58,059 nt of DNA from the NCBI GenBank assembly GCA_028346125.1, contig JAOMEV010000014.1, positions 1 through 58,059 on the forward strand. The letters are read 5' to 3'. Below are positions 27,220 to 36,144 of this stretch, in pieces. This stretch comes from Bacteriovoracales bacterium. GTDB taxonomy: Bacteria; Bdellovibrionota; Bacteriovoracia; Bacteriovoracales; Bacteriovoracaceae. The notes below the pieces were generated by a model that saw nothing but the letters and a program-made list of their open reading frames with translations, was not told where the DNA came from and did not search any database. The translations under genes were made by a program, and so were the position numbers. Position 1 is the stretch's first letter, and each line of letters opens with the position of its first letter.

Positions 27220-28554
27220 TTAGGGTTTACCGTTATAGGCATTTCCTGGACGATTCAATTTAATATGCCAATCTTTGTATTCTTTAACGTCGCCATTTTC
27301 TGAGTCAATTGCCGTAATTGTTATATTGTCTTTTTGAAAACGAACCTTCAGGTACTTGTTATAGGAAGCTGAGCCAGAAAGAAACACAGGAATCCTATTT
27401 CTTTTTCCCCTATAAGTTCTTCCTAAACCATTAATACTATGAAAGTGACCCGTAAAAACAACAGGACATTTTCTGTCCACACAAAAGTCCGCAAATTTAA
27501 CTTGTTGATCTCCTTTAAAACTTCCCCAAGGGTCATGCCAGTTAAACACAAACGTTTTGTTGGGATTATTTTTAACCATATTTTTAACCCAATTCATGGA
27601 TGATTTAATAACCATTCTCTCTCTTGCGGCCTTACCAAAGTTCCAACCATGAAAATTTGTCTCGTAGGTGGGGTAATTATGAAGTTGAACAAACCGATAT
27701 TGTCCTATATCTATGGTGTAACCAAGCCCTCCTGTTCGATCGTGCCAAAAAGAGGGAAAACTGTAATAGGATTTAAACTTATAATCTTTTGCAGAAACAT
27801 TCCAACTATCGTATCGATCTGTGATGAACTTAACCATCCTTCGAGCACAGTTATTTTCCCAACAATCATTAACATTGTTTTTTCCATAATCATGGTTTCC
27901 TAAACCAGGATAAATATTAACGTTAAAGTTTCGAGACTCATAAAATTTCTGGTAGGCCGTAAATTCATTTGAATGCCCAAAAGCTGTGAGATCTCCATTA
28001 CTAATGACACCCCCAAACTTATCAAAAGGAATACTCTTAACAAGTTTTTTGATACTAGCGACATGCCATTTGTTTGTTAATTCACCTTGTTTTTCTGTTG
28101 AGGACCCTCCTGCCTGTTTTTTACATTTACCCGCTCTACCACATTTCCAATAAATTTGGGGATCACTCATAAGAATCATGGTGAAATCATCTTTGTTAAA
28201 CTTCCCAACTTTAACCCATGAAATTTGATCATTTAAAAAGTGCCCTACCCATTTAACATCGGTAAAATAACTAAAGCATGGGCCACCTTCTTTTCCATGT
28301 TTGCAAACTTTGACCTTCCCCCCTTTTGGAACCTTTATGGAACTCACTTTGTCATTCCATCCGGAAGCTTGTGATTCGCCTTCACAAAATACCCACTCTT
28401 TCCCTTTATAGTGAGCATCTTGGTAAAGACGAGCACAGTCTGTTCTATTTGACCTAGAGTAAGTTGGGGCCTTCTTTTTTGAACCTCCAGCAAAACTAGA
28501 AAAGGGAAAAAATGTAATAATCAAGAAAAAAAAATTAAGTTTATTTATATTCAT
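27220..28554 (-). CDS. Secreted beta/gamma-crystallin-calcineurin-like phosphoesterase (copy 1)
   Basis: 444 residues, signal peptide to about residue 22. Residues 40-117 look like a beta/gamma-crystallin Greek-key pair: ARLYQDAHYKGKEWVFC, the calcium motif NDKVSS (67-72), and a second, less perfect NDQISW (108-113). From residue 125 a calcineurin-like phosphoesterase follows: SDPQ (D131), SNGDLT (D188), GNHD (220-222), NWHDPW (H340) and GHFHS (H370, H372), which bind two metal ions. Likely an exported phosphatase or nucleotidase with a calcium-binding or stabilising domain. The next gene is a close paralogue. Confidence 0.85.
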   Translation of the reverse strand: MNINKLNFFFLIITFFPFSSFAGGSKKKAPTYSRSNRTDCARLYQDAHYKGKEWVFCEGESQASGWNDKVSSIKVPKGGKVKVCKHGKEGGPCFSYFTDVKWVGHFLNDQISWVKVGKFNKDDFTMILMSDPQIYWKCGRAGKCKKQAGGSSTEKQGELTNKWHVASIKKLVKSIPFDKFGGVISNGDLTAFGHSNEFTAYQKFYESRNFNVNIYPGLGNHDYGKNNVNDCWENNCARRMVKFITDRYDSWNVSAKDYKFKSYYSFPSFWHDRTGGLGYTIDIGQYRFVQLHNYPTYETNFHGWNFGKAARERMVIKSSMNWVKNMVKNNPNKTFVFNWHDPWGSFKGDQQVKFADFCVDRKCPVVFTGHFHSINGLGRTYRGKRNRIPVFLSGSASYNKYLKVRFQKDNITITAIDSENGDVKEYKDWHIKLNRPGNAYNGKP

Positions 28555-28600
28555 ATTTTAAATCCTCAACCGCTCCAAGCTTTCCCTTAATCATTAACCT

Positions 28601-29974
28601 CTAAGGTTTTCCATTATAGGCACTTCCAGGTCTATTCATTTTAATATGCCAGTCTTTGTACTCTTTAACACCGCCATTTTCTGAATCAATCGCCGTAATT
28701 GTTATATTATCTTTTTGAAAACGCACTTTAAGATACCTATTATAGGAAGCCGAACCAGAAAGAAAAACGGGGATCTTTTGTTTTTTTCCCTTATAATATC
28801 TACCCAGGCCATTAAGACTATGAAAATGACCAGTGAAGACAACAGGGCATTTTCTATCAGCACAAAAATCAGCAAACTTTGACTGTTGATTTTTATCAAA
28901 GTGCTCCCAAGGGTCGTGCCAATTAAAAACAAACCTTTTATTAGGGTTATTTTTGACCATCTTTTTTACCCAATCCATAGATGACTTAACATAAACAGTT
29001 TCTCTAAAGCCACCCATATCCCATCCATTAAATGTCTTAACATATGTAGGATAGTTATGGAGTTGAACAAATCGCACATTTCCTATATCGAAAGCGTACC
29101 CAAGGCTTCCAATATGATCATGTTTTTTGGAAGGAAATTTATAATAATTTTTAAATTTGTGATCCATTGCAACTGGGTTAAAACTTTTCATCCTATCAGT
29201 CATGAAATTGACCATTCTTCGAGCGCAGGCATTTCTAAAACAGTCATCAACATTATTTTTTCCATAATCATGGTTTCCAAGTCCTGGATATATATTTACC
29301 TTGAACCCATGCGTTTCATAGTAGCTCTTATAAGCGTCAAGTTCGTTCGAGTGTCCAAAAGCTGTAAGGTCACCATTAGAAATGACCCCCCCAAAATTTT
29401 TAAAGGGTATACTTGCTGCAAGCTTTTTTATACTCGCCGCATGCCATTTGTTACTTAACTTTCCTTGTTCTTTTTCCTTACCTCCTAATTCTTTGTCTGT
29501 TTTTCCCCCTGTATTTTTTAGGCATTGCCCATCATCCCGGGAACATCTCCAGTACAACTGAGGGTCACTCATAAGAATCATTGTAAAGTCATTTTCATCG
29601 AAACCCCCATATTGAATCCATGAGATTTGATCATTTAAATGGGGACCAACCCAAGAGACGTTTGAAAAATAACTAAAGCACGGCCCACCGTGATTATGCT
29701 TACAAACTTTGACCTTTCCACCAACTGGTACTTTTATAGAACTCGCTTTATCATTCCACTGACTTCCAGAAGGAGATTTTTTACCCGGACAAAAGGCCCA
29801 TTCTTTTCCCTTATAATGAGCATGCTCGTAAAGGAATGCACATTTGTTCCTTTCCGCCGAAGATAAATTAGGATGGCTTTTAGTCGGTTTTTTTGCTTTT
29901 TTCTTTCCACCTGTAAATCCGTTCAATGTAAAAATTAAAACAAGTATACAAAAGTAAATAATTTGTTTGATCAT
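28601..29974 (-). CDS. Secreted beta/gamma-crystallin-calcineurin-like phosphoesterase (copy 2)
   Basis: 457 residues, GGGGGAT before ATG 29974, signal peptide to about residue 22. It has the same layout as copy 1: crystallin-like block with NDKASS and NDQISW, then SDPQ, SNGDLT, GNHD, NWHDPW and GHFHS. Long stretches are identical to copy 1, including the C-terminal DNITITAIDSENG and DWHIK. The differences concentrate in the signal peptide, the crystallin-phosphoesterase linker (a longer Lys/Gly insert here) and surface loops. It lies 46 bp upstream of copy 1 on the same strand, a tandem duplication that has diverged. Confidence 0.85.
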   Translation of the reverse strand: MIKQIIYFCILVLIFTLNGFTGGKKKAKKPTKSHPNLSSAERNKCAFLYEHAHYKGKEWAFCPGKKSPSGSQWNDKASSIKVPVGGKVKVCKHNHGGPCFSYFSNVSWVGPHLNDQISWIQYGGFDENDFTMILMSDPQLYWRCSRDDGQCLKNTGGKTDKELGGKEKEQGKLSNKWHAASIKKLAASIPFKNFGGVISNGDLTAFGHSNELDAYKSYYETHGFKVNIYPGLGNHDYGKNNVDDCFRNACARRMVNFMTDRMKSFNPVAMDHKFKNYYKFPSKKHDHIGSLGYAFDIGNVRFVQLHNYPTYVKTFNGWDMGGFRETVYVKSSMDWVKKMVKNNPNKRFVFNWHDPWEHFDKNQQSKFADFCADRKCPVVFTGHFHSLNGLGRYYKGKKQKIPVFLSGSASYNRYLKVRFQKDNITITAIDSENGGVKEYKDWHIKMNRPGSAYNGKP

Positions 29975-30184
29975 TTATCCCCCATTTTTTTTCACCTTAA
30001 CTTTATTCTCATTCCTTATCGGATATTAAAAAAAACTCTTTCTTTTTAATTTTTAAATATTAATTATTTGAAATACTTAATAGGGGAAAAGTTTAAAAAA
30101 GGTAAAATAATTAACGCCCATTTTTATTGACGAAGAAGACAACAAATAAATTTAATTTGTAGAAATTAATAGTGTTTTTTATTT

Positions 30185-32179
30185 TTAGCGGTCTATTCTT
30201 TTCAGACCATTAAACCTAAACTTTTTTGAGGGAACAAGCACAAACTCCCCACGTGGGATTCGTTCGCCACTCCATTGAATTATAAAGTGATAATCTCCTT
30301 TTCTAATATTGTCTAAAATTCCTCTAAAGGTGAATTGGTTTTTTATCATTCCCTTACCAAACCTTGCGAAGTTTTTTGAAAAATCTTTAAAATCGTTTTT
30401 ACCTAGGCTTCCTTGCATTTTTATGAGGGATTTATACGCTAAATTCATCCCCTTTTTGGTTTGCTTAAGCACCCTTTTTTTACAAATCATTCTTGCCAGT
30501 GAAATTTCTTTTCCTTTTAAAAGGGTCAAACAAACTTCCCACCTTTTATTGTTTTTATCAGCAAACCATTTTTCAAGCCTTTGAAGAGCATTTTTTTCAA
30601 AGCCATAACCTGTCAAGGCCTTACTCATCAACTCTTTTATGGCCGTCATCCCTATCATTAGATCTGCAGATATTTTTGTTGTCCCCAAAACTTTCTTATT
30701 ATTTTTCTTTTCCAACGCTATTTTGTATCCTTTCCATTCAAAATACTGTCTTAAATTAACTGCGGCCTGGTTAATTTTTAGATTCACAAGTTCTTTTTTG
30801 AAGCCCACACTAGAGGCCATTTTCATTATTTCGTTTTCTAATTCACCTTCAAGCAAATTTCCATTGTGATAAAAATACTTAAAATTTCCAGAAAACCTTT
30901 TCTGAATAATGGCCTTAGCTCCTTCCTTTCGAAAAATCCTTTGGTGATTACCGGCAAACATAAAAAGTCTGTAATAATTTTTCCTTAAAGATCCAAAACT
31001 GTCTCTTTCGGCCCTATAAACCCCTAAGCTTGTCTTTATCGTTGTATCAGACTGAGGTATTTTCGTTTCGGTTTGAACAAAATGCTGACCCCTTTTTGAT
31101 TGAAGGCCAAAAAGAAAAGGAAAACTGACAAATTTTCTTTTCTCCTTACCTTTGAAATTCGAATCGTATTCCATCAGTGGTCTGACATCATTTTTCATTT
31201 TCCTTTTTTCTTCTCCATTTTTCATCCCATGCACAAGCTTCGACTTTAAATTATTTGCCCTGTGAAAAGCATACAAAATATTTCCTCTTAAAAAGTTTTG
31301 GTAGGCCTTAAGTCCTTCTGGTTTAGAGATATCAAACTCATAAAAAGAACCTGAACCAGTCCCTTTTAATTTACTTGCTTCAAAGGAACCTAATTCAAGA
31401 AGAAGAGAAGCTCCTCCAAAGACTGACATCTTTTTTATTTTTTTCTTGATATAACGCGCCTGAACAGTGGTCTTTCCAGTTTTTCTAACATTACAAATCC
31501 ATTCACCTTCAACAATAGCGCCAACACCTATCATTGAAGAAGTAACAGCTATAGGAATTCCAATTTTCTTTAATTGAGCATAGGTATTGGTGCCATAACC
31601 AAGCATGAGTCCAAGGCCACCACCTACTTCGTATGTCATAGAATCACCAATTTGGTATTTATTAAGAGTTTTCATATCGTAAGGAACCGAGAGGTAGGTT
31701 GGAAGGTTATCAATATCCTTATACTTCGCCACGTGGAGCTTCCCCACCATTCCAGCTTTTACACTCAACATAATACCAATTTGTGGAGCAACAACAGTCG
31801 GCATAACCCCACCCAACTTGATGGCCCCGGTACTTTCCGCGAGAAAATCAATTGGTAAAGAAGGGATACCGACTTTGAAAGACTGGACAACCAAAAAGCC
31901 CGACCCATCATTTGGAGGTGGAGCATTCTCATCATATTTTGAATCAACCTTAAATGAAGAATTTTTAGAAAGGTTTACAATAGACCTCCCCTGCTCAATT
32001 TCTGCAACAAAGGCAAGTGTAGTGAGTTCTTCCTTGGGACTATTAAAACTTTTATCCATTTCAACCTTATGGATAATGCTCCCGTTTTTATCAACAATCA
32101 TACCGTTAGGAAGCCAATCTTCACTATGAACTTTAATGCAAAAAGAAAAAATGAAGAGAAAAAACCAAATATTTTTCAT
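30185..32179 (-). CDS. Large exported protein of unknown function
   Basis: 664 residues; GGAG lies eight bases before ATG 32179; signal peptide MKNIWFFLFIFSFCIKVHS. The N-terminal 270 residues are Gly-rich with beta-like segments (GGVMPTVVAPQIGIMLSV, YEVGGGLGLMLGYGTNTYAQ) that could be barrel or lipid-binding strands. The C-terminal 350 residues are basic and helical. No motif or family was recognised. It stands between the phosphoesterase pair and a membrane-anchored unknown, with 80-200 bp gaps, so it is probably monocistronic. Localisation to the periplasm or outer membrane is inferred from the signal only. Confidence 0.65.
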   Translation of the reverse strand: MKNIWFFLFIFSFCIKVHSEDWLPNGMIVDKNGSIIHKVEMDKSFNSPKEELTTLAFVAEIEQGRSIVNLSKNSSFKVDSKYDENAPPPNDGSGFLVVQSFKVGIPSLPIDFLAESTGAIKLGGVMPTVVAPQIGIMLSVKAGMVGKLHVAKYKDIDNLPTYLSVPYDMKTLNKYQIGDSMTYEVGGGLGLMLGYGTNTYAQLKKIGIPIAVTSSMIGVGAIVEGEWICNVRKTGKTTVQARYIKKKIKKMSVFGGASLLLELGSFEASKLKGTGSGSFYEFDISKPEGLKAYQNFLRGNILYAFHRANNLKSKLVHGMKNGEEKRKMKNDVRPLMEYDSNFKGKEKRKFVSFPFLFGLQSKRGQHFVQTETKIPQSDTTIKTSLGVYRAERDSFGSLRKNYYRLFMFAGNHQRIFRKEGAKAIIQKRFSGNFKYFYHNGNLLEGELENEIMKMASSVGFKKELVNLKINQAAVNLRQYFEWKGYKIALEKKNNKKVLGTTKISADLMIGMTAIKELMSKALTGYGFEKNALQRLEKWFADKNNKRWEVCLTLLKGKEISLARMICKKRVLKQTKKGMNLAYKSLIKMQGSLGKNDFKDFSKNFARFGKGMIKNQFTFRGILDNIRKGDYHFIIQWSGERIPRGEFVLVPSKKFRFNGLKRIDR

Positions 32180-32259
32180 TGAATATCTCCGAGCAATTCG
32201 TTCAGAATAAATTATACACGTATTTCGGTTTGGGAAAAAACTTTGTCAGGTTAAATGTT

Positions 32260-33003
32260 TTAAAAGTCTTTTGGTTCTTTACCCTTTAATTTTTCAGGAA
32301 ACTGCTGCTGTAATTGGGCCAAAAGAATTTTTTTGACTTCATTAGACTTTTCAAGCTTGATAACTTCAATTGATTTATCAAAAACTTCTTGCGTTTTGCC
32401 TAGGCGAACAAATGAGCTAAACATCATTGATTTGGTCATCATTCCACCAGGGTCTTCTTCTGGGATTTCTGCGCTTAATGTCGAAATTAAATCCTGATAA
32501 ATCTCATCTTGAAGATATTGCTTGTCCTTTATAACATCTCCCACCACACTCCAAAAAAAAGACCTCATATTAAGTAAACTCTGGGTCGGTAAAGAATCTA
32601 AAATGGCCTCGGCCATTTGTTTTTGCTTTAAAGGGTCATCAATTTCTCTAAACGCCCCTTTAAGCATTTCTATTTTCTCTCCGGAAATTTCTTCTCCTCC
32701 TATGGCCTTGATTATTTCTTGTTTCGCCATCGTAGCAACTTGCTTAAGTAGAGGGTCATCAATCTCTACTTTATCGGTTACCTTTTTCTTTATAGTTTTC
32801 TTTTTAACTTTTTTTTCCATTTTTTTATTTATTTTTTTAAAAGCATGGGCGAGAGATTCTACTGGCGCATCTCCTTCTTTAATTTCAACCTCTTGAAGCT
32901 CCTCCCCTAATTTTTCATAACTGAAATCAGAAGTATCTTGATTGACAAAAATAAAGGCGTAGGCCAAAAAGCTAAAAACTAAAGTGGTTATAAGAATTCT
33001 CAT
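32260..33003 (-). CDS. Membrane-anchored helical protein, unknown
   Basis: 247 residues. One N-terminal hydrophobic segment (ILITTLVFSFLAYAFIFV), then an acidic stretch, a Lys-rich run at residues 58-75 (KKINKKMEKKVKKKTIKKK), and a helical C-terminal domain rich in Gln, Glu and Leu with possible HEAT/TPR-like repetition. The segment could be an uncleaved anchor or a signal peptide. No family recognised. The upstream sequence has GGGAG eleven bases before ATG. Confidence 0.6.
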   Translation of the reverse strand: MRILITTLVFSFLAYAFIFVNQDTSDFSYEKLGEELQEVEIKEGDAPVESLAHAFKKINKKMEKKVKKKTIKKKVTDKVEIDDPLLKQVATMAKQEIIKAIGGEEISGEKIEMLKGAFREIDDPLKQKQMAEAILDSLPTQSLLNMRSFFWSVVGDVIKDKQYLQDEIYQDLISTLSAEIPEEDPGGMMTKSMMFSSFVRLGKTQEVFDKSIEVIKLEKSNEVKKILLAQLQQQFPEKLKGKEPKDF

Positions 33004-33204
33004 TAAAGCATATCTCCCTCAAACGCTTCTCGACTTTATTCTAGCTAAGGTTAATTTTTTTAAAACTATTTCCAGGTTAAAAATAATAATTGACCACCGG
33101 TCTTCTACCCGAGCCTTTTGGTCATGCGTTTTTTTAAAAAAATTATATTTCCTAGAGTTCAAGTTTTGGAAACTCTTTAGCATAATAAAAGTATGGGGGT
33201 TTTT

Positions 33205-34746
33205 ATGCTTGATTATTTAATAGTTGGCTCAGGTTTATCTGCACTTTCTTTTTCCGCTCTAATGGCCAAGAAAGGAAAAAGAGTTAAAATTATTGAGGCC
33301 CACGAATACGCCGGTGGCTATGGACATACCTTTCCTCAGGCAAAAGATAAATATAGGTACAATGCCCAACTTCACTACGTCTGGAATTGCGGAGAGGGTG
33401 AACCTGTCCATAATATTTTGAAGAAGTTAAACCTTCATGAAGAAGTCACCTTCGAAAAATATAATGAAGATGCTTTTGATAAAATGAGAATGCCGGGTTA
33501 TTCCCTTGATATTCCAAACGATTACAATCTACTCGGAGAACGCCTTGGAGAAATGTTTCCCAAGAGTAAAGTGGCCATTAAATCCTTTCTTAGGGACGTT
33601 CAATCTCTTAGTCAGGCCATTATGGACTATAAACCCGAATCAGGAATTCTAGGAAATGTCCTTAATGGTAAAGGAATTTATTATCTGGCCAAGTATAGAA
33701 AGGCCACACTTCAAAATGTTTTCGATCAATTTAAGTTACCACTTCAGGCACAAACACTTCTTGCTCTTCAATGGCCCGACTTTATGCTACCTCCAAACCA
33801 GCTTTCTTTTATAGCTTGGACGGCACTTTTTGATGGCTACCAACGCGGCGCATACTACCCTACAAATCATTTCGAACATGTCATTGATTCTTTTGTAAAA
33901 ACAATCAAGACAAATGATGGTGAAATTTTATTTGAAAATAAAGTGATCGAATTCATTCTTGAAGGCGACAAAGTTGTTGGTGTCATTTCTGAAGAGGTCA
34001 ATAACCCCGATTCGAAACAGGAACATTTTGCGAAAAATATCATCTGTAACCTTGACCCAAAAATGGCCTCAGAAATGATTGGCCCACAAAAGTTTTCATC
34101 AAAAGTAAGAAAAAAGTTAAATTACGATTATTCTCCCTCAAGTTGGATTTCTTATTGTGCGGTCAAAGATATAGACCTTAAAGATTACGGATTTGGCCGT
34201 TGTAACTTTTTTCATACGACTGAAGATGATATAAACAAAATTTTTAACAGGATGTATGAAAAAGGCGATTACAAAAAGCCTAGTTTTGCAATGACTTCTC
34301 CAAGTATCCATACACCTAACGATACCAGTTGCCCTCAAGGTGAACAAATAATTGAATTTATAACAGTAGGACATTACCGTAGATTTTTGGATTTAAAACT
34401 TAGTAATCCAAAGGCATACAACATTAAAAAATTGGAAATTCTTAACTATATCTTGGATGAAGTTGAAGAACATTACATTCCCGACATTAGGAAACATTTG
34501 GTTTTTAAAATATCTGGATCACCCACCACAAGCGAAAGATATTGCCATAGCCCCATGGGTAATTCGTATGGTTCAAATCTTACACCAGGTAACATTGGTC
34601 CCGATAGACTCGACCATCAAACATCTTTGAAAAACTTTTACTTTTGTAATGCGTCCTCAGGCTATCCTGGCTTTGCTCCTACGATAGGAACTGGTGCTCG
34701 CCTTTATGATTTATTAACCGGAGATTCAGTTTATTTAAAGAGGTAA
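33205..34746 (+). CDS. FAD-dependent oxidoreductase, CrtI/retinol-saturase-like
   Basis: 513 residues from ATG 33205, behind GGGGG; the ATG at 33193 in frame is rejected. The N-terminal dinucleotide-binding motif IVGSGLSALSFSALMAKKGK and the following IIEAHEYAGGYGHTF are diagnostic of the phytoene-desaturase / carotenoid-isomerase / retinol-saturase superfamily. The C-terminal FAD contact GYPGFAPTIGTG is present. The substrate is probably a hydrophobic polyene or fatty acid, and isomerisation, saturation or desaturation cannot be separated from sequence. Four bases separate it from the second FAD enzyme, so the two work in one unit. Confidence 0.88.
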   Translation: MLDYLIVGSGLSALSFSALMAKKGKRVKIIEAHEYAGGYGHTFPQAKDKYRYNAQLHYVWNCGEGEPVHNILKKLNLHEEVTFEKYNEDAFDKMRMPGYSLDIPNDYNLLGERLGEMFPKSKVAIKSFLRDVQSLSQAIMDYKPESGILGNVLNGKGIYYLAKYRKATLQNVFDQFKLPLQAQTLLALQWPDFMLPPNQLSFIAWTALFDGYQRGAYYPTNHFEHVIDSFVKTIKTNDGEILFENKVIEFILEGDKVVGVISEEVNNPDSKQEHFAKNIICNLDPKMASEMIGPQKFSSKVRKKLNYDYSPSSWISYCAVKDIDLKDYGFGRCNFFHTTEDDINKIFNRMYEKGDYKKPSFAMTSPSIHTPNDTSCPQGEQIIEFITVGHYRRFLDLKLSNPKAYNIKKLEILNYILDEVEEHYIPDIRKHLVFKISGSPTTSERYCHSPMGNSYGSNLTPGNIGPDRLDHQTSLKNFYFCNASSGYPGFAPTIGTGARLYDLLTGDSVYLKR

Positions 34747-34750
34747 TGAT

Positions 34751-35989
34751 ATGAAATTGGCCATAATTGGAGGGGGTGCGGCCGGCATGAGTTGTGCCTA
34801 CCTTCTCAATAAAAAGCATGACGTAACAATTTTTGAAAAACAACCAATGTTGGGAGGTAACATCAGGACTCTCAACAAAAATGTCAATATAGACAATGAG
34901 AAGCTCCGAAAAGGTCTCTTTATTGACAATGGAGTTATAGAGTTTGATCGAGGGAACTTCGAATATTTTCATAAATTAATGGAAGATTTGAAAGTAGAAT
35001 TACAAGAAGTACCTCTCAGTGCAGGTTTTTTTTATTCAAATGGAAAACACATTTATACACCTAGCCGTATCCACGACATTCAAATTGGCCCTTTTCAAAA
35101 GATGAAAGAGACCATTAAGCTCTCTAAAATATTTTTTGACTATAACAGCTTCATGCTAAAAACATCCCTCCGAAAAAAAAAGGACTACTACAACCTTCCT
35201 TTTTCCCACCTTTCAAAAGAAAGAGTTTTATTTTGGTGGATGAGAATGATCCTTATGTATGCCTATTCAATTCCTTATAAAGATACAAATAATATTCCTA
35301 TAGGGTTGGCCTTATCCATGTTAAGATCTTGCCTCACCTTTCCAAAATGGAACAGAATAGTTGGGGGAACTTATACTTACATAGAAAAAATATTAGAAAG
35401 TTTTCAAGGAAAAATAAGGTACAATAGTGACCCTCAATCCATTTCAAGAAAAAATGGGGGGGTTGAAATTAACCTAAAAACAGGGGAAAAAGAGTTATTT
35501 GATAAAGTTATTTTTGCTAGTCCTCCTCACGAAGTCTTAAAGTCACTCAACGACCCAACAGAAGATGAAAAAAAGAGATTTGGTGCCTGGAAAGAAAATA
35601 AAGCTCAAACCCTCATTCATACTGATACAGAAATGTTCCAAAAAAGAAAAGTTAATTATTTTTCGGCTGACCTCATACAGAAAAAAGAAGGGGACGCTGG
35701 CTACAACGCTTTTTTAAATGGTCTGTCTGGAATCAAAAAAAATGACATAAAATACAGTTTGGCCTTCAATTTAGAGGATGAAATTGATCCTGAAAAAATT
35801 ATCCATATCCAAAAACACTCTACACCTTTCTACTCATCTGAGGCCTTCAAATATAGAAATGAAGTCATAGAAACAAATGGGGAAAACAATACATTTCATG
35901 TAGGAGCCTATCTTGGAAACGGTTTACATGAAGGGGCCATCTGTTCGGCCTTGAGAGTTTCAAAAATGTTAGGAGGAAAAGTCCTCTAG
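34751..35989 (+). CDS. FAD-dependent amine-oxidase-family protein
   Basis: 412 residues; AGAGG lies before ATG 34751, inside the end of the previous gene. Rossmann motif IIGGGAAGMSCAYLLNKKHD and IFEKQPMLGGNIRT define a protoporphyrinogen-oxidase / amine-oxidase-like flavoprotein. The C-terminal FAD-binding segment is FHVGAYLGNGLHEGA. No signal peptide. Its partner at 33205 is of the carotenoid-isomerase type, and the pair may process one hydrophobic compound in two redox steps. No carotenoid synthase gene is in the window. Confidence 0.85.
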   Translation: MKLAIIGGGAAGMSCAYLLNKKHDVTIFEKQPMLGGNIRTLNKNVNIDNEKLRKGLFIDNGVIEFDRGNFEYFHKLMEDLKVELQEVPLSAGFFYSNGKHIYTPSRIHDIQIGPFQKMKETIKLSKIFFDYNSFMLKTSLRKKKDYYNLPFSHLSKERVLFWWMRMILMYAYSIPYKDTNNIPIGLALSMLRSCLTFPKWNRIVGGTYTYIEKILESFQGKIRYNSDPQSISRKNGGVEINLKTGEKELFDKVIFASPPHEVLKSLNDPTEDEKKRFGAWKENKAQTLIHTDTEMFQKRKVNYFSADLIQKKEGDAGYNAFLNGLSGIKKNDIKYSLAFNLEDEIDPEKIIHIQKHSTPFYSSEAFKYRNEVIETNGENNTFHVGAYLGNGLHEGAICSALRVSKMLGGKVL

Positions 35990-35992
35990 TTT

Positions 35993-36047
35993 TAATCAAT
36001 GTGATAAACCAAATTTTTTATTTTAAATAAAAATTGATTATTTTTTT
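35993..36047 (+). terminator. Possible terminator after the FAD oxidoreductase pair
   Basis: Arms TAATCAAT (35993-36000) and ATTGATTA (36033-36040) are reverse complements, and the right arm is followed by seven T residues (36041-36047). The loop contains a second AT-rich imperfect hairpin. The stem is AU-only except for one G-C pair, so it would be weak. The position directly after the stop at 35989 supports the call. Confidence 0.4.
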
Positions 36048-36144
36048 ATAAAATCCTTAATTTTTATCCTCATTTTGTCTTTATTTTAGTGAAGCTTTAA
36101 CCGATAAATTTACATTACATTACACACAATAGGTCCTAAGAATA

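Noticed and set aside
27202-27226. Bidirectional terminator between hydrolase and phosphoesterase copy 1 (ACCCTAAA / TTTAGGGT)
   Set aside because: The 8-bp stem contains both stop codons and no T run follows on either strand.
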